Part shown: positions 25,337-34,008 of the stretch, in pieces
How positions within the stretch are numbered: position 1 is the first letter of the stretch
Layout: each line of letters starts with the position of its first letter
Source of the DNA: Peribacillus muralis
GTDB taxonomy: Bacteria > Bacillota > Bacilli > Bacillales > DSM-1321
Direction of reading: 5' to 3'
Assembly: GCF_001645685.2 (NCBI RefSeq)
Contig: NZ_CP017080.1
Location: 1,106,001 to 1,170,000, forward strand
Length of the DNA stretch: 64,000 nucleotides
Made by a program: the position numbers and the translations under genes
Notes under the pieces: model-generated
Databases searched by the model: none
What the model saw: only the letters and a program-made list of their open reading frames with translations
Told to the model about the DNA's origin: nothing

Positions 25337-26617
25337 ATGATTGAATTCAAACTTCCTGATGTAGGGGAAGGAATGCATGAAGGGGAAATCATTCAATGGC
25401 TCATCAAAGAAGGGGATGCAGTGAAGCAGGACCAACCAATCGTTGAGGTGCAAACGGATAAGGTCAATGCGGAATTGACTGCACCTATAACCGGGGTTGT
25501 AAAGAATATCCTTTTTTCGGCAGGCGATACCGTTGAAGTCGGGACCACCATATTCACCATTCAGGAAGCGAACGAAATGTCTTTAACGGAAGCGGTTAGT
25601 GGTGAAAGTGATAACAGCCCCGAGCAATGTGGTGAAGAAAAACGAACAGATCGACTGCCAAGTCAATGGCAATTCGAAGCAGGACGTGCATTGGCTACAC
25701 CGTTCGTACGTCAAATGGCTAGGGAGTTGAAGGTTGATATTCAGCTGGTCAAAGGGACGGGACCTGCAGGGCGGATAATTGAAAGTGACCTGCAGCAGTT
25801 TGTAGAAGCTGATCCGGTCTTCCGGGAACATCTAAATCAAGGCGGCAATGAAACGATTCTTCGAGAGCCGGAGCCGAAAAAGAAAGCCGAACAGCCAAAG
25901 GTTGCGGGTACTGAGCCCGAGGAGCGCATCCTGCTTAAGGGGATCCGTAAGAAAATCGCTGAGCATATGGTGAAATCCGTTTCCGCCATACCTCATGTCA
26001 CCCATGTGGAAGAATTGGAAATGGATGCATTGAAGGAATTGAAGGATCAATTAAAGGCATATTCCGAAGACAAAGAAATCAAATTGACTTTTTTACCGTT
26101 TTTCGTCAAGGCCATCGTCATTGCTTTAAAGGAGTTCCAAACCTTAAATGCTTCAATAGATGAGAAGACCAATGAAATCATCTTGAAACACTATTACCAT
26201 ATAGGCATTGCTACGAATACGAACGAGGGTCTGATTGTTCCCGTCATAAAACATGCAGATCAAAAGACGATTTTCCAATTGGCTGATGAAATAAGGCAGT
26301 TGGCAACTGAAGCAAGAGAGGGAAAGCTGAGACTGGAGCAAATTACAGGAAGTACATTTACCATCAGTAATGTAGGTCCGATCGGAGGGATGCACGCGAC
26401 CCCGATCATCAATTATCCTGAAGCGGCGATATTGGCGCTGCATAAAATGGAGCCGCGCACGGTCGTTAGGGATATGGAGGGTGTTATCCGTTTGATGATG
26501 AATATGTCCTTATCCTTCGATCATCGCTTGATTGATGGGGTTACAGCTGTGCAGTTTACCAATCGGGTCAAGGAACTGCTGGAGAATCCAATTCGTTTAG
26601 TTGTGGAGATGAGATAA
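25337..26617 (+). CDS. Dihydrolipoyl acyltransferase, E2 component
   Basis: The E2 core transfers the acyl group from lipoyl to CoA. Domains in order: one lipoyl domain (residues 1-75, lipoylated Lys in VQTDKVNAE), a proline/charge-rich linker, the peripheral subunit-binding domain (LATPFVRQMARELKVD...GPAGRIIESDLQQF, about 115-155) and the catalytic CAT domain ending with LSFDHRLIDGV (active-site HR and D). About 426 residues. The true start is ATG 25337 behind AAGGGGAGGAAGATGC, 27 bases after the beginning of the open frame. Follows the E1beta gene after a 27-base gap. Confidence 0.92.
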   Translation: MIEFKLPDVGEGMHEGEIIQWLIKEGDAVKQDQPIVEVQTDKVNAELTAPITGVVKNILFSAGDTVEVGTTIFTIQEANEMSLTEAVSGESDNSPEQCGEEKRTDRLPSQWQFEAGRALATPFVRQMARELKVDIQLVKGTGPAGRIIESDLQQFVEADPVFREHLNQGGNETILREPEPKKKAEQPKVAGTEPEERILLKGIRKKIAEHMVKSVSAIPHVTHVEELEMDALKELKDQLKAYSEDKEIKLTFLPFFVKAIVIALKEFQTLNASIDEKTNEIILKHYYHIGIATNTNEGLIVPVIKHADQKTIFQLADEIRQLATEAREGKLRLEQITGSTFTISNVGPIGGMHATPIINYPEAAILALHKMEPRTVVRDMEGVIRLMMNMSLSFDHRLIDGVTAVQFTNRVKELLENPIRLVVEMR

Positions 26618-28041
26618 TGGTAGTAGGGGAAGTTGCTGTAGAAACCGATGTTTTAATCATGGGAGGCGGTCCGGGGGGGTATACTGCGGCAATCCGTCTC
26701 GGACAGTTAGGGAAAACGGTCGTCCTTGTTGAAAAGGATAGGCTCGGAGGAGTTTGCCTCAATAGGGGATGCATCCCTTCCAAGGCTCTGATACACACGG
26801 CTGACCAATTTCAAAAGCTTAGCGATTTAGGGAGAATGGGGATCAAGCTTCCTCAGGAAAGTATCAAGATGGATCTTAATGTTTGGCAGGATTGGAAGGG
26901 TGGAGTCATTTCCCGGTTGACTCAGGGGATAGCCCATTTGTGTAAAGAAAATGGAGTAACCGTGGTTCAAGGTGAAGCGACCTTTTTATCGGATGACCGG
27001 ATCGGTGTGGAAACCGATGGAGATTTTGAAACCTACAAGTTTGAACACGCAATCATTGCGACAGGGTCCAGGCCGCTCATTCCGCCATACATCAAAGTGG
27101 ATGGAAAGTATATACTGGATTCGACTGCATCCTTGCAGCTGCAGGAAATTCCAGCTAGCCTTTCGATCATCGGCGGGGGCTATATCGGAATTGAGTTGGG
27201 CATGGCCTTTGCAAAGCTAGGCACTAACGTGACCATCATCGAGATGGCCAATCGCATTCTTCCCCAAGTTTCAGAAAACCTGGTCAAGGAGGTCATCCGT
27301 AATACGAAGAAGCTCGGAATGAATCTAATAACATCGGCCAAAGTAGAAAAGGCTAGCGTAGTCGAAGGCCAGGTGCATCTTCATATTCAATCGGAAAAAC
27401 TGGGTTCGCAAGTGATCGTCAGCGAAAAGTCGCTTGTTACAATCGGAAGAATTCCCAATACGGAAGAAATAGGTCTGAATCGGGCTGAGGTTGTGGCAGG
27501 GGAGAAGGGGCATATAACGGTTGATGTGGAATGCCGAACAAATGTGCCGCACATCTTTGCCATCGGAGACATTACGCCTGGCCCGGCTCTTGCTCATCGG
27601 GCGGCCAAACAGGGGGTGGTGGCAGCGGAAGTGATTTGTGGGATGCCTAGTGCCAATGATTCAGGCTATGTACCATATGTCATCTTCTCGGAGCCGCAAA
27701 TAGCAGGAGTGGGGATCACTCGTGAAGAGGCCGAGAGACGGGGCTACAGTGTCAAGACCGGCCAATTCCCTTTCAGCGCGAACGGCAGGGCACTTGCGAC
27801 GAATGAACCGAATGGGTTTGCTGAAGTGATCGTGGATGAGCGTAGCCACATATTGCTTGGTTTGCATTTGGTTGGTCCTGATGCCTCCAACCTGATAGGC
27901 GAAGGCGTCCTCGCCCTTGAGTTGGCGGCACGCATCGAAGACATAGCCCTTAGCATCCATCCGCATCCAACATTATCGGAGGTATGGATGGAAGCCGCGG
28001 AAGCGGCCTTAGGACATGCGATTCACATCGTGAATAATTAA
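26617..28041 (+). CDS. Dihydrolipoyl dehydrogenase, E3 component
   Basis: Reoxidises the lipoyl groups and passes electrons to NAD+. The 474-residue flavoprotein has FAD-binding GGGPGGYTAAI, the redox-active disulfide GGVCLNRGCIPSK, NAD-binding GGGYIGIELGMAF, the second FAD motif AIGDITPGPALAHRA and the C-terminal His-Glu pair HPHPTLSE. Its ATG overlaps the E2 stop by one base (TAATG). With this gene the complex is complete and the operon probably needs no other E3. No terminator was found right after it; about 330 bases of non-coding DNA follow. Confidence 0.94.
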   Translation: MVVGEVAVETDVLIMGGGPGGYTAAIRLGQLGKTVVLVEKDRLGGVCLNRGCIPSKALIHTADQFQKLSDLGRMGIKLPQESIKMDLNVWQDWKGGVISRLTQGIAHLCKENGVTVVQGEATFLSDDRIGVETDGDFETYKFEHAIIATGSRPLIPPYIKVDGKYILDSTASLQLQEIPASLSIIGGGYIGIELGMAFAKLGTNVTIIEMANRILPQVSENLVKEVIRNTKKLGMNLITSAKVEKASVVEGQVHLHIQSEKLGSQVIVSEKSLVTIGRIPNTEEIGLNRAEVVAGEKGHITVDVECRTNVPHIFAIGDITPGPALAHRAAKQGVVAAEVICGMPSANDSGYVPYVIFSEPQIAGVGITREEAERRGYSVKTGQFPFSANGRALATNEPNGFAEVIVDERSHILLGLHLVGPDASNLIGEGVLALELAARIEDIALSIHPHPTLSEVWMEAAEAALGHAIHIVNN

Positions 28042-28380
28042 AATATTCTTATTTCGCGGGGATTACCAATGTAGTCCCCTGATTTGAGTGCAATGCCAAT
28101 GGAATCAGCATTTTGACCAGTTTTACGGGTGATATGACAACGAAAAAATGACATTTGGGCATACAGGAACTGTAAGAGCTTACAATGTTTCCTCTTGTAA
28201 AACGACCCGCATATTGATATATTTTTAATTTGTGAAGAAGTGGTTTATCAAGCAAGCAGTGCAGGCTTCCACGCTTTTTCCATAACGGTTGATGAGAATC
28301 TAACCTATCAAGTCGCCATTCGCTGGTTGAATGGGGTATTTTTAGTTTTTATAGTAAACACTTATGGATGAAGGAGGCAG
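28042..28380. other. Intergenic region between the E3 gene and the permease
   Basis: No gene or clear hairpin terminator was seen; open frames are short and lack ribosome binding sites. The promoter of the permease should lie here. Confidence 0.4.
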
Positions 28381-29766
28381 ATGCAAATGGGAACAAATGG
28401 TGGATCACTTCAAAAGAGATTGCTGCCGCGGCATATTAGCATGATGGCAATGGGGGGGGCAATCGGTACCGGGATTTTTAAAGGAAGTGCCGAAACCATA
28501 TCATTAGCGGGACCGGGCGTCATTTTCACTTATATTTTTGCAGGACTATTACTTCTTGTCGTCATGGGAGCCATTGCCGAGATGGCGATCGCTTACCCGA
28601 ATACGAATATGAAGGGTTTCATTCGGAAAGCATTCGGAAAGCGCAGCTCCTTCATTATTGGCTGGATGTATTGTTTCATGTGGCTGTCCGTGTGTGTCAT
28701 CGAGATAGTGGTGGCAGGAAGCTTCTTGCAATACTGGCTCCCGGCAATTCCGCTATGGGCATTAAGCTTGGCGTGTGCAGCCTTGATCATTGGCGTCAAT
28801 ATGATGAATGTAAAAAATTATGGTGAATTCGAATTTTGGTTTGCAGGTATAAAAATTGCGATGATCATTTTATTCATTATATTGGGAGCTTGTATTTTAT
28901 TTGGAATCATCCCAAGTGGCGGAGCTAATTATCTTCAGAACTTTACAGGGCATGGCGGTTTCTTTCCTAATGGCTGGATGTCCATCTTTTCGGCATTATT
29001 GATCGTGATGTTCTCATATGGCGGTTCCGAGTTAATCGGATTGACGGTAACGGAAGCAAAGGATGCAGAGCGCGTCCTGCCGAAGGTCATCAAAAACTAT
29101 ATTTGGAGAATCGTTTTATTCTTCACTTTGCCGATACTTGTCATCTGCGGGCTGATTCCATGGGACGAGATTACCGACCAATCGAGTCCTTTTGTCCAAG
29201 TTCTATCGATGTCCGGCTTTCAGGGGTCTGCCCACATCATGAACTTCATTCTTATTACGGCTGTCTTATCCGCCGCTAATTCCGGAATATATGGTTGTAC
29301 CCGGATGCTGCATTCTTTGGCAGCAGAAGGCGAAGCGCCCAAATCGTTCTCATATGTTTCTAAAAATGGCGTTCCGATGTACAGTTTGGTGCTTAGTGCC
29401 GTTGTTTTGGTGGCCGGTTCGATGATCACCTACGTTGCACAGGATAAAGCATTTCTTTTGTTAATGGCGATACCGGGCTTTGTCGTTTCACTAGTATGGA
29501 TCAGCATTTGTTTTGCGCAGCTAAAACTTCGCCGTTCATATACTAAGATTCCGAGCTTTAAAGTGTGGGGTTTCCCATATGTAACGACATTTGCAGCCAT
29601 CACTTTAAGCATCATTACCCTCAGTTTCGTGTTTAGTGAACAGAATCGGATCAGTATTATTACGTGTCTTCTCGTGTTGGCTGCTTTAACCGTCATTTCG
29701 ATTTTCAAATTTAAAAGGGCGGATGGTGAGGAACCAACCATCATAAAAAAGGATTTGATTAAATGA
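28381..29766 (+). CDS. Amino acid permease (APC superfamily)
   Basis: The 461-residue protein has 12 predicted membrane segments and APC hallmarks: LPRHISMMAMGGAIGTGIFKGSA (the G-x-G-T-GIF substrate-binding loop, residues about 15-37), the FSYGGSELIGLTVTEAKDAERVLPKVI motif, NSGIYGCTRMLHSLAAEGEAPK and the C-terminal pair of helices. It belongs to the AAT/GABA-permease-like subgroup (B. subtilis YtnA/YbxG/RocE); substrate unknown. ATG follows GAAGGAGGCAG (a second ATG two codons later is also possible). A terminator lies at 29782. Confidence 0.9.
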   Translation: MQMGTNGGSLQKRLLPRHISMMAMGGAIGTGIFKGSAETISLAGPGVIFTYIFAGLLLLVVMGAIAEMAIAYPNTNMKGFIRKAFGKRSSFIIGWMYCFMWLSVCVIEIVVAGSFLQYWLPAIPLWALSLACAALIIGVNMMNVKNYGEFEFWFAGIKIAMIILFIILGACILFGIIPSGGANYLQNFTGHGGFFPNGWMSIFSALLIVMFSYGGSELIGLTVTEAKDAERVLPKVIKNYIWRIVLFFTLPILVICGLIPWDEITDQSSPFVQVLSMSGFQGSAHIMNFILITAVLSAANSGIYGCTRMLHSLAAEGEAPKSFSYVSKNGVPMYSLVLSAVVLVAGSMITYVAQDKAFLLLMAIPGFVVSLVWISICFAQLKLRRSYTKIPSFKVWGFPYVTTFAAITLSIITLSFVFSEQNRISIITCLLVLAALTVISIFKFKRADGEEPTIIKKDLIK

Positions 29767-29781
29767 ATCCGTATAAAAGAT

Positions 29782-29818
29782 ACGGCATGGGCGTTAGCGT
29801 CCATGCCGTTTTTTTTTC
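29782..29818 (+). terminator. Terminator after the permease
   Basis: ACGGCATGG pairs with CCATGCCGT (9 bp) followed by nine T. Confidence 0.9.
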
Positions 29819-29830
29819 CTTCCTTTTAGT

Positions 29831-30943
29831 TCAAACACTAGTCTTTTCATTGATTGCATTTTGCAAGCATGTTATGAACTTTTCATTTTCAAGCGAAGTG
29901 CCGATGGTCACACGGATAGTATCCGCATAACCAAGCAAATGACCAGAACGGGTGATGACCCCGGAAGTCAATAGCTTTTCGAAAACATCCTTGCCCGGCT
30001 GGTTAAGCTTGATCATTAAGAAATTGGCATGTGAAGGGAAGAATGACAAGCCCATCCTGGTCAGTTCGGTTTCCAAATAATTTCTTCCTTCCTCGTTCCT
30101 GCGGGCGCATTGCTCCACGAAAGTATCGTCATCCAATGAAGCGAAGGCTGCAGCCTGAGCAAGCCGGTTCGTGTTGAATGGTTCTTTCACTTTGATGAGC
30201 TCTTGGATGATGGGGGCGTCCATTATACCGTATCCGATCCTTAATGCAGCCAAGCCATGAATTTTTGAAAACGTACGTAAGATGACAAGATTTGCATGAT
30301 TATTTAAAAGTGGCAAGGTTTCCAAATAGTCTCCATCATTGACATACTCATAGTAAGCTTCGTCAACAACCAGTAAAATATGTTTCGGTACTTTCTCGAT
30401 GAAGGCTCTTAACCTTTCCTTTTGAACGATCGTTCCTGTCGGATTATTGGGATTACAGACAAATATCATTCTCGTATTTTCCGTTATGGCGTCATACATC
30501 CGCTGAAGGTCATGCACGCCATTCATGAGAGGGATCATGACAGGCGTTCCGCCGTCTATCAAAACATTCGTTTCATAACGCGGAAAGGTAACATCTGCCA
30601 TGATGACTTCATCATTTGGTTGGATATACGTTCTTGTTAATAGCCGGATCACTTCATCCGATCCATTCCCCAATATGATTTGATCTTGTTTAATGGATAA
30701 TTTCCTTGCCAGTTTTTCAGCTAATGAAGGAGCCAAGCCTTCTGGGTAAAAGGATGCTTGCTCCATTTCGGCAATCATGGCTTCCTTAGCCAGGGATGAG
30801 CAGCCGTATGGATTTTCATTGGAGGCCAATTTGACGATTGTTTCAAGGCCCAATTCGCGTTGCACCTCTTCAATCGGTTTGCCGGAAACATAAGGACGTA
30901 ATTCCTCAATCTTTTTTCGCACCGGGATTTTCTTAAAGGTCAA
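29831..30943 (-). CDS. hisC: Histidinol-phosphate aminotransferase
   Basis: A PLP-dependent class I/II aminotransferase converting imidazole acetol phosphate to histidinol phosphate; Gram-positive members may also transaminate aromatic 2-oxoacids. The 370-residue protein has ASNENPYGCS (N-terminal), LGNGSDEVI, VFVCNPNNPTGT-type motif (FVCNPNNPTG), VVDEAYYEY, the PLP-lysine motif TFSKIHGLAALRIGYGI and a C-terminal arginine motif IRVTIGTSLENEKF. TTG start with GGGGGATGCTGCA upstream. It is a lone his gene here, converging on the permease, with an Lrp regulator divergent at 31113, which hints at control by that protein. Confidence 0.9.
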   Translation of the reverse strand: MTFKKIPVRKKIEELRPYVSGKPIEEVQRELGLETIVKLASNENPYGCSSLAKEAMIAEMEQASFYPEGLAPSLAEKLARKLSIKQDQIILGNGSDEVIRLLTRTYIQPNDEVIMADVTFPRYETNVLIDGGTPVMIPLMNGVHDLQRMYDAITENTRMIFVCNPNNPTGTIVQKERLRAFIEKVPKHILLVVDEAYYEYVNDGDYLETLPLLNNHANLVILRTFSKIHGLAALRIGYGIMDAPIIQELIKVKEPFNTNRLAQAAAFASLDDDTFVEQCARRNEEGRNYLETELTRMGLSFFPSHANFLMIKLNQPGKDVFEKLLTSGVITRSGHLLGYADTIRVTIGTSLENEKFITCLQNAINEKTSV

Positions 30944-31112
30944 TGCAGCATCCCCCTTTTATTATTCTGAATTTTCTTTTTCAATGGTAATATTAATGAT
31001 AGAATATTAACTGTCAAAATTACATACAAAAAAGAACGTATTCACTGCTCACCATCCACCATATTAAAGAAATATAGACTTATATTCCTTCATTATGAAA
31101 GGCGGTCGTATC

Positions 31113-31556
31113 ATGGATGAAATAGATGTCAGTTTGCTGGAGCTTTTACAGATGAATGGACGCATGACCATTAGTGAACTATCAAAGAAATTGACCTTAA
31201 GTCGACCAAGCATTTCCGAACGGATGTATCGACTCCAGGAGAAGGGAATCATCGAGGGCTTCAGTGCAAGGGTTTCACCGACCGCAATCGGGAGAGCGGT
31301 GCTCGTTTTCATTCAAGTGAGTGAACTTAAGGTTTCCGTTTCCGACTTCGAGCAATTAGTGATAAATGATTTGGATATTATCGAATGCCATCGCGTTACG
31401 GGGACGGTGGGGTATTTTCTAAAGGCGGCTTTAGCCGATATGGACAGCATGAGATTACTCATCGATCGCTTAATTCCCTATGGGCATCTGAATACTTCCA
31501 TAGTCTTGACATCCCCTGTTCCTTCACGCTCCATCCTTCCGAAGGTCAGTGAATGA
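31113..31556 (+). CDS. Lrp/AsnC family transcriptional regulator
   Basis: The 147-residue protein has an N-terminal helix-turn-helix (LLELLQMNGRMTISELSKKLTLSRPSISERMYRLQEKGII, residues about 7-46) and a RAM ligand-binding domain (VLVFIQVS... ECHRVTGTVGYFLKAALADMDSMRLLIDRL). The ATG at 31113 (AGGCGGTCGTATC upstream) is used; an ATG six codons earlier exists. Lrp regulators control amino acid metabolism or transport; the divergent hisC and nearby permease are plausible targets. A terminator follows at 31592. Confidence 0.85.
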   Translation: MDEIDVSLLELLQMNGRMTISELSKKLTLSRPSISERMYRLQEKGIIEGFSARVSPTAIGRAVLVFIQVSELKVSVSDFEQLVINDLDIIECHRVTGTVGYFLKAALADMDSMRLLIDRLIPYGHLNTSIVLTSPVPSRSILPKVSE

Positions 31557-31591
31557 TAAGGTCGCCAGCCATTGCAGTGCTTGGCGTAATG

Positions 31592-31621
31592 AGGAACAGT
31601 GCAGATCCACTGTTCCTTTTT
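31592..31621 (+). terminator. Terminator between the Lrp gene and the CMD relic
   Basis: AGGAACAGTG pairs with CACTGTTCCT (10 bp) around CAGATC, then five T. Confidence 0.85.
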
Positions 31622-31625
31622 GGTG

Positions 31626-32021
31626 TCATTCCAATTCCATCAGTGCCCCGAAATATTGCTGGGCGGCTGTAAAGCAAATGAAGGCCAATAGTTCAGAAAT
31701 TTCTTCATCCGTAAGCGCTTCTTTCAGTACGTGGAAAAATTGTTCCCCCGTTTTTTCACGTTGGGTTAGGAATACTTCTGTAAAGCCAAGGCGCATATCT
31801 TTTATTTCAGATGCTCTTAGTGGACGGCCTTTTGCCTGACAGTACGAACAGCCGTTGCCGAATGCCAGGACCCGCCTGACATTTTCCTTTAACTCCATCA
31901 ATAGGTTCCCATCTGCAGACATACACTACGAAAGGTCTGACCATTTTTGCAAAATCTCTTCGGAATGAAATAATCGTTGAAATGGACTGGACCCAAGCTC
32001 CGAATTTTTTATTCTTGTCAT
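31626..32021 (-). pseudogene. Carboxymuconolactone decarboxylase/AhpD-like gene interrupted by an amber codon
   Basis: Read from ATG 32021 (behind AAGGGGAG) the frame gives MTRIKNSELGSSPFQRLFHS..EILQKWSDLS, then TAG at 31928-31926, and continues in the same frame to 31626 with MELKENVRRVLAFGNGCSYCQAKG (CxxC redox-type centre) and EALTDEEISELLAFICFTAAQQYFGALMELE. The N-terminus before the stop and the body after it look like parts of one about 131-residue CMD-fold protein, so a point mutation seems to have broken it. A 98-residue frame from 31922 is what an automatic call would give, but it has no ribosome binding site. Function, if any remains, is unclear. Confidence 0.75.
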
Positions 32022-32107
32022 GTTCATCTCCCCTTTAAGGTAATGAATGCGCAATTTTGATTGCGTTTGTAAAGTATTTCGGTTAAAAATAAGGAAATAT
32101 CACCCGA

Positions 32108-32485
32108 ATGAAAATTGATGAAAAAGACAGTGAAATCCTTGCAGAATTAACGGTGAATAGCCGGATCTCGATGAGGGAATTGGCTAAGGAGGTAGGTCTC
32201 TCCGCGCCCACCGTTACCGAGCGAGTCCGGCAAATGGAGTCGTTCGGCATCATTAAGGGGTACGTTGCCGAGATTGATTATAAAAAAATAGGTTTTCCCA
32301 TTGAGTGTATCGTGGAAGCAACGATAAAAAATGGGGAATATGAAAAATTCAAACAAGCTTGCTTTATGCTGAAAATTCGTGCTGAGAGTCTGGAAAAAGT
32401 GGAGGAATTCATTAATCAAACCATTCCCTTTGCAGCAACGGTGACACATGTGATCCTCTCTGAAGTTGAGCGGAAGCATGAATGA
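32108..32485 (+). CDS. lrpC: LrpC-like regulator with internal deletion in the RAM domain
   Basis: The 125-residue product matches B. subtilis LrpC closely from the start: helix-turn-helix NSRISMRELAKEVGLSAPTVTERVRQMESFGIIKGY, then IECIVEATIKNGEYEKFK and QACFMLKIRAESLEKVEEFINQTIPFAATVTHVILSE. Between FK and QACFML about 17 residues are missing that LrpC has (the strand with the FCYRI region), so the RAM ligand/dimer domain is damaged in frame. LrpC is about 144 residues. DNA binding may persist, ligand response probably not. No ribosome binding site stronger than AAATATCACCCGA precedes the ATG. Confidence 0.8.
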   Translation: MKIDEKDSEILAELTVNSRISMRELAKEVGLSAPTVTERVRQMESFGIIKGYVAEIDYKKIGFPIECIVEATIKNGEYEKFKQACFMLKIRAESLEKVEEFINQTIPFAATVTHVILSEVERKHE

Positions 32486-32503
32486 TTTTTTTTTCATCGC
32501 TTG

Positions 32504-32529
32504 TGAACGAATCCTTCATTCCAAACGTC
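32504..32529 (+). promoter_or_regulatory. sigma-Y type ECF promoter
   Basis: TGAACG (32504-32509), a 16-base spacer and CGTC (32526-32529) match the recognition sequence of B. subtilis sigma-Y (TGAACG-N16-CGTC). It lies just upstream of sigY, indicating positive autoregulation as in B. subtilis. Confidence 0.8.
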
Positions 32530-32551
32530 AAATAAATATAAAGGTTGGGAA

Positions 32552-33136
32552 ATGAGAGTGGGTGATCAATGGATGGGCGAAAAAAATCTGATTAAAGCGG
32601 CAAAAAATGGCGATGACGGAGCTTTGGCGGAATTGTTTCAAAGTTCCTATCCTTTTCTGCTTAAATATTTATTGAAATTGACCTATAATCGCCAAAATGC
32701 AGAGGACTTGGTTCAGGAGACCTATTCGAAGGCCATCGAGAATCTTTCGAGGTTCAAGGGTACTTCAAAATTTTCCACTTGGTTGATTTCCATTGCAACA
32801 CGGCTATATTTGGACCAGCAACGCAGGAGGAAACGTGAATTGAATTGGTTGAAACAAGAGCAGTCACTACGCAAGCTGAAATGGGAGGCACAAAGCAATA
32901 ACCAAGTATGGGATGATGTGATGGAAGCATTAGGACAGTTGAACGATGGTTTACGGGTTCCTGTCATATTGAAGCATTACTATGGTTTTTCTTACGAAGA
33001 AATAGGCGCGATAATCAGCATTCCGGAAGGGACGGTAAAATCCCGTGTCCATAAGGGCATCAAAACCATAAGAAAGGAGCTGGCACCGAATGAAGAAGGA
33101 TCAGTCAGGATATCCAAAACACTCAGCCAAGAATGA
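32552..33136 (+). CDS. sigY: ECF RNA polymerase sigma factor SigY
   Basis: ECF sigma factor with region 2 (LLKLTYNRQNAEDLVQETYSKAIENLSRFKGTSKFSTWLISIATR, residues about 40-88) and region 4 (VPVILKHYYGFSYEEIGAIISIPEGTVKSRVHKGIKTIRKEL, about 138-180). It is followed by a yxlC-like anti-sigma gene and two more small genes, the B. subtilis sigY-yxlC-yxlD/E layout, and has a sigma-Y promoter upstream. Start is uncertain: ATG 32552 or ATG 32573 (MGEKNLIKAAKNGD), which has GGTGATC five bases upstream and fits the family N-terminus. The 3' end overlaps yxlC by 47 bases. Confidence 0.85.
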   Translation: MRVGDQWMGEKNLIKAAKNGDDGALAELFQSSYPFLLKYLLKLTYNRQNAEDLVQETYSKAIENLSRFKGTSKFSTWLISIATRLYLDQQRRRKRELNWLKQEQSLRKLKWEAQSNNQVWDDVMEALGQLNDGLRVPVILKHYYGFSYEEIGAIISIPEGTVKSRVHKGIKTIRKELAPNEEGSVRISKTLSQE

Positions 33137-33443
33137 TCTTGTTGTTGTCGACCAATTGAATAGGAGCCTGGAGAATTTTGATGAGGCGATATCTTTTGAG
33201 ATTCCACATCCGTCGTTTTTTGAAGAGAAAATTAAAATCCAGCGTGCAGAGACTAAAAGAAAACGGCTGCGGGAATTGCTTTTTTTTACAGTAACTGCTG
33301 CAGTCATCCTATCTTTCCTGTTTTTTGCGCTATACCTTCAGCCGGAAATGTTCCTAGTGCTCCAGGTGCTGACAGTGGTTTTCATTTGTTGTTACACGGT
33401 ATACGTGAAAAGGAAGGTGAAGATGTGTCATGAGCAAACTTGA
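33090..33443 (+). CDS. yxlC: Anti-sigma-Y factor, YxlC family
   Basis: A 117-residue protein with a hydrophilic N-terminal half and two adjacent membrane segments (LRELLFFTVTAAVILSFLFFALYL and MFLVLQVLTVVFICCYTVYV) followed by a basic tail. This topology and its place directly after sigY match YxlC, the membrane protein that together with YxlD restrains sigma-Y in B. subtilis. It overlaps sigY and the next gene. ATG follows AAAGGAG at ten bases. Identification rests on synteny and topology, not a specific motif. Confidence 0.7.
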   Translation: MKKDQSGYPKHSAKNDLVVVDQLNRSLENFDEAISFEIPHPSFFEEKIKIQRAETKRKRLRELLFFTVTAAVILSFLFFALYLQPEMFLVLQVLTVVFICCYTVYVKRKVKMCHEQT

Positions 33444-33648
33444 GATATTTGCATTAATGGTCTGTGGGCTGGTGTTACTAACCCAAAGCATTTTTTTATT
33501 CATCGATGCCAGGAAGAATGGATTTAACCAATGGATTTGGGGGATTCTTGGGTTGATTCAAGCTCCGTTCCCGATCATTTTTTATTTGATCGTTAAGAAA
33601 ATCAGAAAAAAGGAAGAGGATGAATTATATGATTATCGTGACTACTAA
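33430..33648 (+). CDS. YxlD/YxlE-like small membrane protein
   Basis: A 72-residue protein with two membrane segments (IFALMVCGLVLLTQSIFLFIDA and WIWGILGLIQAPFPIIFYLIV) and a charged tail, with the PLD-nuclease N-terminal-like pattern (D-A-R-K-x-G-x-N-x-W-x-W-G) seen in YxlE and YxlD of B. subtilis. In that operon these small proteins take part in sigma-Y control. Overlaps yxlC by 14 bases; starts ATG with AAGGTGA upstream. Confidence 0.65.
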   Translation: MSKLEIFALMVCGLVLLTQSIFLFIDARKNGFNQWIWGILGLIQAPFPIIFYLIVKKIRKKEEDELYDYRDY

Positions 33649-33943
33649 TACGGTTCCTGGTAAAGAAATCAAAGATTTAAAGGGCCTTGTTAAGGGGAAC
33701 TGTGTTCAATCCAAACATATCGGAAAAGATATTCTTGCTGGATTAAGAACCATTGTCGGTGGTGAAATCAATGAGTATACCGAAATGATGAAAGAGGCCA
33801 GGCAAAAAGCTATTGGCAGGATGGTGGAAGAAGCGAAAGAAAGAGGGGCGAACGCCATTGTGGCCATGCGTTTGGAAACTTCAGCTATCATGCAAAACAC
33901 TTGTGAAATCATCGCCTATGGCACTGCCGTTCATGTGGAATGA
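33629..33943 (+). CDS. YbjQ/UPF0145 (DUF74) family protein
   Basis: A 104-residue protein with the DUF74 pattern: VTTNTVPGKEIKDLKGLVKGNCVQSKHIGKDI at the start, then GGEINEYTEMMKEARQKAIGRMVEEAKERGANAIVAMRLETSAI and EIIAYGTAVHV. Family function is unknown; members form pentamers. It is placed as the last gene of the sigY operon (start ATG 33629 preceded by GGAAGAGGATGAATTAT; an ATG at 33620 sits inside that site), an arrangement suggesting membership of the sigma-Y response. Confidence 0.8.
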   Translation: MIIVTTNTVPGKEIKDLKGLVKGNCVQSKHIGKDILAGLRTIVGGEINEYTEMMKEARQKAIGRMVEEAKERGANAIVAMRLETSAIMQNTCEIIAYGTAVHVE

Positions 33944-34008
33944 CGTGCAATGATCAAAAAAACAGGGTCATAAGTCTTGGTTCATTGAGCATATTTCTTT
34001 TTTCTGCT

